From Deltaproteobacteria bacterium (lineage in GTDB: Bacteria; Myxococcota_C; UBA6777), in the NCBI GenBank assembly GCA_002731275.1, contig PCBK01000087.1, positions 1-38,607 on the forward strand: 38,607 nt of DNA. The letters are read 5' to 3'. Shown one piece after another: positions 1-8,400 of this stretch (position 1 is the first letter of the stretch; each line of letters opens with the position of its first letter). A program made the position numbers and the translations under genes. The notes under the pieces were generated by a model that was not told the origin of the DNA, ran no database searches, and saw only the letters and a program-made list of their open reading frames with translations.

Positions 1-87
1 AACACAAAGCGTTGGATCTTCCTTTCAGCAATGCAGGGCGTTGCATCCCCCTCTCACCAACGCAAAGCGTTGGATCTTCCTTGAAAA
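1..87. repeat. Three 29-bp tandem units
   Basis: Three units start at about 1, 30 and 59. Units 1 and 3 share the core AAAGCGTTGGATCTTCC. Unit 2 is a diverged copy in which the core reads GGGCGTTGCATCCCCC. Each unit opens with a short inverted repeat. In unit 3 it is perfect (AACGC at 59-63, GCGTT at 67-71), and in unit 2 a T.G wobble keeps the pairing. The array runs straight into the larger hairpins described next and may extend to the left of the window. No gene is seen here: a minus-strand open frame at 25-459 is built only from this repetitive DNA. Confidence 0.75.
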
Positions 88-544
88 CCTAACGGTTTTC
101 TTGGATAGAATGGCTGATGACAGCCATTCTGGACGGATGCGCCAAGGGAGTTGGTTGCAAAGGGGAAATGGGATGATTGCTGTCTGCATGGGGTTTTGAG
201 GGGGGGTCTTTAGACCTGCCCAATTCTGAACGATGCGAGGCCGAAGGCATCGCGTACCCTTTCTATAGGCCCAGGTTTTCACCTGGGTGAACGGCCATTC
301 GTATCCTAATTGCCATACGTATGTGGTTACGTTCGTATCCTGAACACCGTCCATATGTGGTTGTGTTCGTATTTGTTTGGTGTGTCTTTGTGGATGGTTT
401 TCGAGAGCGGGGTAATGGCTTGAATGGTTGGATAGAGGTATTCGTTTGGTTGGTATCACCGGGTTAAAACCCGGTGCTATAGATAAGGTACGCTCGCCTC
501 AAGGCTTCGCATTGATCTGAGTGCGGTGGGACTCAAAGTCCCAC
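83..544. repeat. Cluster of perfect hairpins with unrelated stems
   Basis: At least seven short perfect inverted repeats lie in about 460 bases. They are: GAAAACC/GGTTTTC at 83-100; a 10-bp stem beginning AGAATGGCTG with loop ATGA at 107-130; GGTCT/AGACC at 205-216; CGATGC/GCATCG at 231-252; CCCAGGT/ACCTGGG with loop TTTC at 270-287; CACCGGGTT/AACCCGGTG at 457-476; and GTGGGACT/AGTCCCAC with loop CAA at 526-544, flanked by CTGAG/CTCAG. The stem sequences are unrelated to one another, but loops are short and the first ones share a GGAT-containing linker. None has a T-tract typical of an intrinsic terminator. This is non-coding repetitive DNA of unknown role; REP-like elements or structured RNA are possible. 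Confidence 0.7.
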
Positions 545-619
545 CTCAGCGCAAGATCGTGATAACATCGAATATATGGTCGGATGCCAGTAGATTAGGG
601 TCTTGTGCTCTTAAATCTT

Positions 620-1354
620 CGTATATATCGGTAGAATGGTCCCTCCTCTCGAAAGGCTTGAGAGGGGGGAAGAGCCGAAGGCTCAGGGTGGAGAGTTTGT
701 TGAGGTGGATGATTGCAAGTGAAGACGCAAAAAACCCGCTGAAAGCTCGAAAGCAAAAGGGAGTCCAAGGATATGGCCCTGCTATATCCGTCTACAAGGA
801 GGGGATGATTTGGTGGAATAAGGGGAGTTTGCGGAGACACAAGTGCAACGTCCGCCGGAACAGCATTCAAGCTAAACCCCGTATATATCGGTTATATACT
901 CCCTTCTACCAAGGTTGGAGAAGGGTTGGGGATGAGGTTTGTTGAGGTGGATGATTGCAAGTGAAGACGCAAAAAACCCACTGCAAATACGCGAGTAGAA
1001 GGGAGTCCGAGGATATGGCCTTGCTATATCCGCCTGCAAGAAGGGGATTGTTTGGTGGAGTCAGGGGAGTTTGCGGAGACACAAGTGCAACGTCCACCGG
1101 ATCAGTTTTATAGCTAAAACTCGTATATATCGGGTAAGTAGTCCCTCCTCTCGAAAGGCTTGAGAGGAGGGATGTCGCGAAGCGACAGGGTGGAGAGTTT
1201 GTTGAGGCGGATGATTGCAAGCGCACGAAGCAAATAAGCCCGACGAGGGCGCTTGCTTTGGACGTAAGTGCAACGTCCGCCGGAACAGTTTTATCGTTTC
1301 CCTCGTGTATATCGTCCGAAACAGTTTTTTATCGAAGTCTATAAGTGCAGCGTC
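620..1354. repeat. Tandem ~250-bp repeat, three copies plus a remnant
   Basis: The landmark CGTATATATCGG occurs at 620, 880 and 1122, and a decayed form (CGTGTATATCG) at 1304, so copies begin 260, 242 and 182 bases apart. Shared blocks include GAGTTTGTTGAGGTGGATGA, GATGATTGCAAGTGAAGACG (altered in copy 3), GGATATGGCC...TATATCC (copies 1 and 2) and a 3' block beginning AAGTGCAACGTCC at 841, 1083 and 1266. A last trace, AAGTGCAGCGTC at 1343-1354, touches the stop codon of the kinase gene. Copies 1 and 3 carry a CCTCTC/GAGAGG hairpin followed by a second small hairpin whose stem differs between them (GAGCC/GGCTC at 672-684, GTCGC/GCGAC at 1174-1186). Copy 2 has a different stem at the first site (CCCTTCT/AGAAGGG, 901-925). 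Open frames across the copies are repeat-driven and not credible genes. Confidence 0.85.
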
Positions 1355-2660
1355 AATCTGATGTAAATATCGCAAAGAGGGCAAACAATCCACCCACGCC
1401 AAACAACAATTTGATGGGAAGGTTATTCGCGAATATCGTCGTGAGCAAGCAGATCACAAAGACAATCCCAAGCGCACCTGTCATTGGAGGCGTTTGTCGC
1501 TTTAGTGTCGATGGTCTTCGTGGCAACTCTAAATGCTCCGGACGCTCCTGGAATTGCTCGGAGAGCGCATGTAATTCGGGGTGTGCGAGGCAATCAAGTA
1601 GCTCCTGAAGAGATGGGCGTTTTGATGGCTCTGGGTCAAGTCCTCGCTGCAACAACATCGTAAGAGGTGGATAAGGCGTCGTCAAGCTCTCCAGATTGTG
1701 TTGATTCTTGAGCATTTCTATGTCTGTAGGCTCTGTGTGACCCTCGGCGAACGGATAACTCTCCGAGAGAACTCTGTGGATGATGACACTGAACGCATAG
1801 ACATCCGCGTACTCGCCCGCTTTGGGATCGTCCTTCTCTGGTGTACCAAATTGTTCGGGGGCGTAGTACGGAACACTACCTACAGAGAGTGTTCGTTGCT
1901 GATCGACCATCGAAAAGTCATAGTCGATAAGTAATATATCCGGCGGAAAAGCTGGTTCTTGTGTCTCCATATCGAGCATCATCAAGATCTGTCCAGGCTT
2001 GAGATCCATATGAGCGATATTGTGTGTGTGTAATACCTGAATGACCTCACCAAGCTCTCGCAATAGATTCAGACGAAGCGTGCGGTCTTTGTGAAACTCC
2101 AACCAATCCCATAGCTGCATATGTCTCAAGTAGGGTTTGATCTGGACATAGGTGTCTTCCCAGAGAAAATGATCGAGCAACTCTTCAACTCTCGGATCAG
2201 GGATCTGGTTCAATCGCTGGATCATTCTCTCCTGGTGGGCAAACATCTCCTTCTGTTTGATGCCGATCACCTTGGGATTGTATACCTTGATCAGGCAGTA
2301 GTATCCGTCTGGATGAGCCCCAACGTAGCTTCGCGAATCCATGCTCCCTTCTTGGAGAGGGTGTAGCACGCCATATGGGCCGTATGATGATTGTAATGGA
2401 GGAAGTGGATCTGGCAGTGGACTGTACCAAGCTTTTCGCCGGTGCATCAAAGGCCTGGAGATATGAATCGATTGCCTCTCCGCGAGTCGACAAAGCTCGA
2501 CAAACAAAGAAGGGTGCTCCTTTGCGAGCGCATCGACAGCCTCCGGAAAGAGTTGTTGCGCATCGAGTAGCGCCTGAAGGTGTTGCTCGTTTTGACTGTC
2601 GAGTGCGGCTTCAACGGCCTCTTCGAAGTCTTTTTTTGTTTGGATAGGTGCTTGTTTCAT
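1353..2660 (-). CDS. Divergent Ser/Thr protein kinase, C-terminal membrane anchor
   Basis: A Hanks-type kinase fold follows about 110 residues of unrecognised N-terminal sequence. The ATP-binding lysine is K125 (CLIKVY). The catalytic loop reads HMDLKPGQ (217-224), so the aspartate D219 and K221 are kept but the usual metal-binding Asn is Gln. The DFG motif is DYD (246-248), APE is at 267-269, and D286 and R348 match the F-helix Asp and late Arg. No clear glycine-rich loop is visible. Two hydrophobic stretches (about 396-411 and 414-432) predict a C-terminal hairpin in the inner membrane. The start is ATG at 2660 with no strong ribosome site. It is divergent from the GH116 gene. Its stop codon abuts the repeat array. 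It may be active with unusual metal coordination, or a pseudokinase. Substrate unknown. Confidence 0.85.
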   Translation of the reverse strand: MKQAPIQTKKDFEEAVEAALDSQNEQHLQALLDAQQLFPEAVDALAKEHPSLFVELCRLAERQSIHISRPLMHRRKAWYSPLPDPLPPLQSSYGPYGVLHPLQEGSMDSRSYVGAHPDGYYCLIKVYNPKVIGIKQKEMFAHQERMIQRLNQIPDPRVEELLDHFLWEDTYVQIKPYLRHMQLWDWLEFHKDRTLRLNLLRELGEVIQVLHTHNIAHMDLKPGQILMMLDMETQEPAFPPDILLIDYDFSMVDQQRTLSVGSVPYYAPEQFGTPEKDDPKAGEYADVYAFSVIIHRVLSESYPFAEGHTEPTDIEMLKNQHNLESLTTPYPPLTMLLQRGLDPEPSKRPSLQELLDCLAHPELHALSEQFQERPEHLELPRRPSTLKRQTPPMTGALGIVFVICLLTTIFANNLPIKLLFGVGGLFALFAIFTSD

Positions 2661-2704
2661 GGTATGAAGGGTACTCTGTCGTGATGGTTCGTGTTACACT
2701 CCGA

Positions 2705-2731
2705 ACAAACCATAACATCGTCATGGTTTGT
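2705..2731. promoter_or_regulatory. Perfect 9-bp dyad in a divergent intergenic region
   Basis: ACAAACCAT (2705-2713) and ATGGTTTGT (2723-2731) form perfect inverted arms around a 9-base centre. The dyad sits between the divergently transcribed kinase (start 2660) and glycosidase (start 2824), where a shared operator would be expected. No T-tract follows on either strand, which argues against a terminator. A role as a transcription-factor site is inference. Confidence 0.4.
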
Positions 2732-2823
2732 GGAGTCAAGTTTCCCTGTTGAATATTGTGCGCAAGAGACCCTCTGCCACCGGTTTGCCTCGGGGCGAGA
2801 GGGGGTGTTGTTGAGGTGAATGG

Positions 2824-5454
2824 ATGAGACATTCATGGTTGAAGAGAGCACAGACATTTGTCCGCGCTAGCTTTGCGTCTTTTCGTTCCGACCGTCATCA
2901 TGGCCCTGTCCATTACCATCCGACCTACCAAACCTACGAAAATACATCCGTTTACAGAGGATTCCCGCTCGGCTCTCTCGGAAGTGGTGGGATGAGCATC
3001 GACACCGCAGGAGGATTTGGAGAGCTACGCACAAACAACAATTGGATGGCACCTATCCGCGATGTGAGAGGCGCCTTTTGGGCCGTCTCCTGTCTGGCAC
3101 AAGGACGACGTGACGCACGCATCCTCAGGCAGTCGCACACAGGCGGAAGGGAGTACAAGAACATCACTCCTGTCCAATACACCTCCTTTCGTGGCAAAGT
3201 CCCCTGTTTTGCGATGCGTTTCGCGGATACGCTGCCTGTCAGCGTGTTGGTCTCTGGCTTCTCGCCGATGATCCCTCACAACACCAAGGACTCCACGCTC
3301 CCCGCCGCGCTCTTCACTGTGACATTGTTCAACGAAAGCCAACAACTGATCGACACGTCTTTCTTGTTCTCATGGGAAAACGTCGTGGGCTATGGTGGGA
3401 CCGGACAAACAGGTGTCTCTTTGTTTCATCAGCTCCCCGTCGCGTTGCGAGGATGGCTTGAACATTCGTCGTCTGCTCCTCATCTCCATCGAGGTGTGTC
3501 CTTACCTGGACTTGTTGGGATCTCCATGTCGCGGGATGAACAGGCTCCGGAGGGGGCGCATCGACGAAGTGTCTTGGGAGAGCATGTCTTGCTCGCAGAG
3601 GCCACACCGGGCGTCTCACTCTCCGTCTGTGAGAGCTGGGATGCCGACGCAAAGAGACCCTGGCTGTTGGAGTCGTTTGTCCAGACTGGCGATATCCCTG
3701 GAGAAGACAATTCTTCGATGTGCCGACCTGCTTCGGCGATCTCCGCGCGGACGTTCTTGCGACCGGGAGAGCATAGAGTCTTACGCTTTTATGTGATCTG
3801 GTGGATGCCCGATCATGTCCTCGAAACAACACCTTACCCGAACGCGATCAGGGGGCAACATGATGGCGAGCGTGTTGGACATTTCTATGAACATTCCTTT
3901 CGCGATCCAGCCTCCCTGTCCGCTTATCTCTACCGCGAAAAGGACAGACTCTACCAACAGACGAGAGAACCCCATCTGCTGATCGAAGAGAGCACATACC
4001 CCCACTGGCTGAAGAACGCGTTGATCAACTCCGCCGATGCTGCCATTACGAATACATTGGTCCCCAAAGATGGGACGATGTACACCATCGAAGGGGTTGA
4101 TTGGCCGTGGTATTTTGGTGGACTGACAGGGACGAATGATCAGCGCCTGTCTTCCCATCCATTCACCTCGACATTTTTTACGGCGCTTGATCGCGCAGAG
4201 CTCGACGCGTTCCGTGCGTTGGTCAGAGATGGGGCGTGTCCACATGGCAACGGCAATTGTGATCTCGCTTTGGGGGACGCCGAGATCCCTTATGGATGGC
4301 CTGTTCAGATCCTGGGCGCGCTCGAAGACCTTGAGTGGCCAGATTTAACGATGTCGCTGTTGCTACAGATTATGCGGTACTACAAACAGACAGGAGACAA
4401 AGCCTACTTGGAGGCTTGCTGGGACGAGATGTTGGAGATGTTTGCGCGCCTCCGTCGCGAAGGTCGCGACAATATCCCTGTGGGAGGAAGCACCTACGAT
4501 ACCTTCTCATTTCCTGGGTTGTTTATGTATACGGCGACTCTTTACCTCGTCGTGCTCGAAGGGTTTGTCGATTTGGCGCGTGAGCGTGATCCAGCGATTG
4601 CCCACTTGGCAGCGGAGTTAAAGCGCTTTGTGCTCCATCAAGTCGAGACGAAGTTATGGGATGAGCGGGGTTTTTATCGCGCAACGGAGAAGAAAGAGAC
4701 GTTGTTCTTTGGATCACTTGCAGGTGTGTGGTTTGCGCGTTATCTCGGCTATCCGTCGCCTCTGCCGCTGCAAAAAGTTCACGCGCACTTGGGGTGGCAG
4801 CATCAATTATTGGTCGCACCACAGGACAGTCTTGGTGGGAAGGCCGCCTTTGAGATCTCGGAGGTGAGTATCGATGGACAGCCTCACATCACGAAGATGA
4901 TGGGTGTCTTTCCGATCCATGCGTACGCCTGGCAGGTTGTCTCGTATCACGGTTTTGCGTCGATATATGCGGGCCGGATCGAAGAAGGGATGACCGCGAT
5001 TCGGATGTTGTATGAACGGATTTGGCAGCGTGGTTGGCCATGGAGCGCTGATCTTTATGGGAACGCAGGGTGTATCTATATGAGCCATCCGGTGCTGTGG
5101 GGGATCACACAGGCCCTGACAGGCGCGGCGCTGGATCTCCCCAAGCAAATTCTGCGCTTCTCGAAGCACACTCTGAGCGCGCTCCATCCCATGTCATCCA
5201 AGATGGCCTTGCCAATCTTTTTTCCATCGTTTTGGGGGATGTTGGTGAGAGAACCCAATTCTCATTATATTTCGTTGCATATCCACAAACATTTTGAAGA
5301 GCCGATTGAGATTCGCGAGATCATCCTTGATGATCTGCATCAGGCGCCTCAATATATCTCATGTTCACCTTCCTGGCGGCTCGAAGCCGGGCAAACATTC
5401 ACATTTTATTGTGCGAGTGATTGGGAGATTCGACCTGCACTCTCTCCCACGTAA
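2824..5454 (+). CDS. GH116 family glycosidase (glucosylceramidase/GBA2-like)
   Basis: An 876-residue protein of the family that includes human GBA2, which hydrolyses beta-glucosides such as glucosylceramide. The N-terminal domain begins with the family-typical GFPLGSLGSGG and continues with FRGKVPCFAMRFAD and FSWENVVG. The C-terminal (alpha/alpha)6 barrel carries YTIEGVDWPW, where E423 lines up with the catalytic nucleophile, and GGSTYDTF, where D559 lines up with the acid/base of the TYD motif. Alignments are by memory of the family, not computed. No signal peptide or membrane segment is seen, so a cytoplasmic enzyme is likely. ATG at 2824 has GAGGTG six bases upstream. The cyclase-like gene starts 36 bases downstream on the same strand, suggesting an operon. 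The natural substrate (glycolipid or oligosaccharide) is unknown. Confidence 0.85.
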   Translation: MRHSWLKRAQTFVRASFASFRSDRHHGPVHYHPTYQTYENTSVYRGFPLGSLGSGGMSIDTAGGFGELRTNNNWMAPIRDVRGAFWAVSCLAQGRRDARILRQSHTGGREYKNITPVQYTSFRGKVPCFAMRFADTLPVSVLVSGFSPMIPHNTKDSTLPAALFTVTLFNESQQLIDTSFLFSWENVVGYGGTGQTGVSLFHQLPVALRGWLEHSSSAPHLHRGVSLPGLVGISMSRDEQAPEGAHRRSVLGEHVLLAEATPGVSLSVCESWDADAKRPWLLESFVQTGDIPGEDNSSMCRPASAISARTFLRPGEHRVLRFYVIWWMPDHVLETTPYPNAIRGQHDGERVGHFYEHSFRDPASLSAYLYREKDRLYQQTREPHLLIEESTYPHWLKNALINSADAAITNTLVPKDGTMYTIEGVDWPWYFGGLTGTNDQRLSSHPFTSTFFTALDRAELDAFRALVRDGACPHGNGNCDLALGDAEIPYGWPVQILGALEDLEWPDLTMSLLLQIMRYYKQTGDKAYLEACWDEMLEMFARLRREGRDNIPVGGSTYDTFSFPGLFMYTATLYLVVLEGFVDLARERDPAIAHLAAELKRFVLHQVETKLWDERGFYRATEKKETLFFGSLAGVWFARYLGYPSPLPLQKVHAHLGWQHQLLVAPQDSLGGKAAFEISEVSIDGQPHITKMMGVFPIHAYAWQVVSYHGFASIYAGRIEEGMTAIRMLYERIWQRGWPWSADLYGNAGCIYMSHPVLWGITQALTGAALDLPKQILRFSKHTLSALHPMSSKMALPIFFPSFWGMLVREPNSHYISLHIHKHFEEPIEIREIILDDLHQAPQYISCSPSWRLEAGQTFTFYCASDWEIRPALSPT

Positions 5455-5490
5455 AGCGCCTTGGATACGAAAGAAGAAAGGTCCACAAAG

Positions 5491-8400
5491 ATGAGCCACA
5501 ATCCACTTGTGCCTTCCTATATCGCCGAACAGGACGCTCTTGGCCATGGCCACGGTGTGTTGAAGGCGACGACACAATTTGTCGATATCTCAGGGTTTAC
5601 GCGCCTGACCGAGAAGCTGATGGAGCACGGAAAAGAAGGCGCAGAGGTCCTCGCACAGACCTTGCAATTCAACTTTGATCCTCTCGTTCGCGCGGTGAAG
5701 CAAGCCGGAGGTTTTATCACAGGTTTCGCTGGAGACGCCTTCACCGCGGTCTATCCCCACGAAGAGGCAACACCCGTCGCGCTACGTGTGTTGCAAGCCT
5801 CTGTAAAAATGCAGGACTTTTTTACCCAACATGGCTTGATCGAGAACCAATATGGTTCTTTCCAATTTGCCGTTAAGATCGGGTTGTCATGGGGAGACGT
5901 CGAGTGGGACATTATCGAGACCGCTGAAGACACCACCACGTATACCTTCTACGGAGAGGGGATTGATGGTTGTGCTGACTCCGAAAAACATGCGGAGAAG
6001 GGAGATATCATCTATGACTCTTCTTTCGCAGGGCAGATCGGAGCGTACGCCTGTGAGCTCCTTGAAGGTGGGTATCGGCGTTTTACGGGGAACTTTTCGT
6101 CATATCTTCCTGCTGTTGTGCAGTCTACGCCGCAAGGTGACGGGGCGCGTTTTGTGCCTGAAGAGATCGCGAACTTCCCTCGCACAGGTGAATTTCGACG
6201 TGTCGCCGTGGTGTTTTTGTCCTTTGATGAACTGCCGTCATTGACGGAGTTAGGCCGGTATCTGCAGCGAGAACTCAATCGGTTTGGTGGGACATTTACG
6301 CGCTTCGACTTTGGTGACAAGGGGGGCAATTGTCTGATGTTCTTTGGTGCCCCGACAGGGCACGAGAATGATGAAGAGCGCGCTGTAGAGTTTGCCTTAC
6401 AATTGATGGATGATCTTGGGGACACCTTCAACATGCGCGCTGGGATCACGCAAAATATCATGTATGTTGGGTTTAACGGTGGTGAGGAGCGTTACGAGTT
6501 TGCGTGTTTGGGGCGGGCTGTGACGATGGCAGCTCGTTTGATGATGAAGGCGGAGTGGGGCGAGCTACGTTGTGGTCCACGGATTTACCAGCGCACACAG
6601 GAGATGTTTACCTTTGCCTCGATCGGCGCAAAGCCCCTCAAAGGGTTCGCGGAGCCTGTGCCTTTGTACTTGGCCAAAGGGCGAAAGAGGCGAGAGGATA
6701 AAGAGCTCGCGTCTATCGCGATGGTGGGACGAGAGGGGGAGCTTCGTCAATTGACGCGAGGGCTCTCTGGGATCTTTTCGGGTCGCGCGGCTGGTTTGTT
6801 CTATGTCGATGGTGAGGCTGGTTTGGGGAAGAGTTATCTCGTCGCGAGCAGTCGCAAGACTTTGATCGAAGCTCGTGGAAGAGAAGCATTCACGTGGCTG
6901 CTTGCGCCAACACACCAAACATTGCGAAGTCCATTTCATCCTTTTATATATGCACTTCGGACATTTGCAGGGCTTGAGCCATCACAGACGAAGGAGGAAC
7001 AGCAGGCCCGCTTTGACGAAGCGATGACCTCGTTAAAGCGTTCACTGCCACAGGAGGCGGCTGCGCTGGCTGGTGAGTTGGTGCGTGTTGATTCGTTTCT
7101 CGCGGCGTTGTTGGGTCTTCAAGTCGAAGGTTCATTGTACGAGCAATTGGAGCCAAGACTTCGTTTTTCGAACACGTTGTCAGCCATTACATCGTGGGTA
7201 CAGGCGCTCGCGTGGGGGCGTCCTCTAATCCTTCAGCTTGAAGATGGCCATTGGCTCGATGACGCGTCCATTCAAGCGTTGCAGATGTTGTTGCAGCGCA
7301 GTTTGTCTTTGCCTATCGCTGTTGTGATGACCAATCGCTTTCGCGATGACGGGACGTCATTTCGCCTCGCCCTTGATGCGTCTGTTCCTGTCGTGCAAAT
7401 CGACTTGAATCGACTCACTCGAATGGGGTTACGTGGGATCGCTGAGGCACAATTGGGGCAGGCGGTCCACGATGATCTCGTGACCTTGCTCGAAGAGAAA
7501 GCCCACGGTAATCCATTGTTTGCCGATCAGATAGTGGGGTATCTCAAGGAACAAGGCGCGCTTCAAGAGGTGGATGGTTTGCTCGCGCCTTTGCAGACGG
7601 GGGTGATCTTGCCAGAGGAGGTGTCATCTGTGTTGATTGCGCGACTGGATCGGCTCGAACCACAGATCAAAGACATCGTACAGGTCGCGTCTATTTTGGG
7701 GCGACAGTTTGGGACGGAGATCCTCAAGGCGATGCTCGCTGATCCTGCGAGTTTTCGCGATATGCTCGAAGGCGCTGCACATGTGGGGATCTGGAAGAAG
7801 AGTCGCTTGAGTGTGTATTACTTTGTCCATGCGTTGATGCGGGACGCGGCGTATGACATGCAAGCCCGGGCGCGGCTTCGAGAGCTTCATAAGCGCGCCG
7901 CCGAGGTGTTTGAAGTCCGGCCCCATGTCTCTGGTGTATATGCGGAGTTGGCGTATCACTACGAGCAAGCGAACGTGATCGACAAGGCGCTGTACTATCT
8001 CGAAAAGGCTGGCGATGAGGCGAGGGACAACTACCAACAGCAGGATGCCTTGGGGTTCTATGAGCGGATGCTCGAACATATGCCTGAGGCTGGAGAGATG
8101 GCGCGGCGTGTGTTTCTGTCTTTTGCGCAGATTATGCAGCTCTTAGGGCGGATTGATGAAGGCCTTGATTATTGTGAGAGGGCCGCAAAGGCGCTCGATG
8201 AACCTGCACCCAAGGTCGCGTACCAGAAGGCATTTCTGATCCAGATGCAGGGCAAATTTGACGACTCATACGCGCTGATCGAGGAGGCGATGCAGTTGGC
8301 TCATGAACTCGGCGACAAGGAGTGGGAAGCGCGTTGTCTGAATTCTTTGGGGGGATTGTCTTTGTACAAGGGAGATGTTGAGGGAGGTAAGCAAAAGCTC

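Noticed and set aside
25-459. 144-codon minus-strand open frame
   Set aside because: It runs through tandem units and hairpins, has no ribosome site or recognisable family, and its codons are explained by repeats.
1-1350. Possible CRISPR array
   Set aside because: Repeat units are 29 bp head-to-tail or about 250 bp, with no regular repeat-spacer alternation and no cas genes.
526-1402. Several overlapping open frames in the repeat array, with similar peptide phrases in each
   Set aside because: The shared phrases are simply translations of the tandem DNA repeat in shifting frames; no consistent start or ribosome site.
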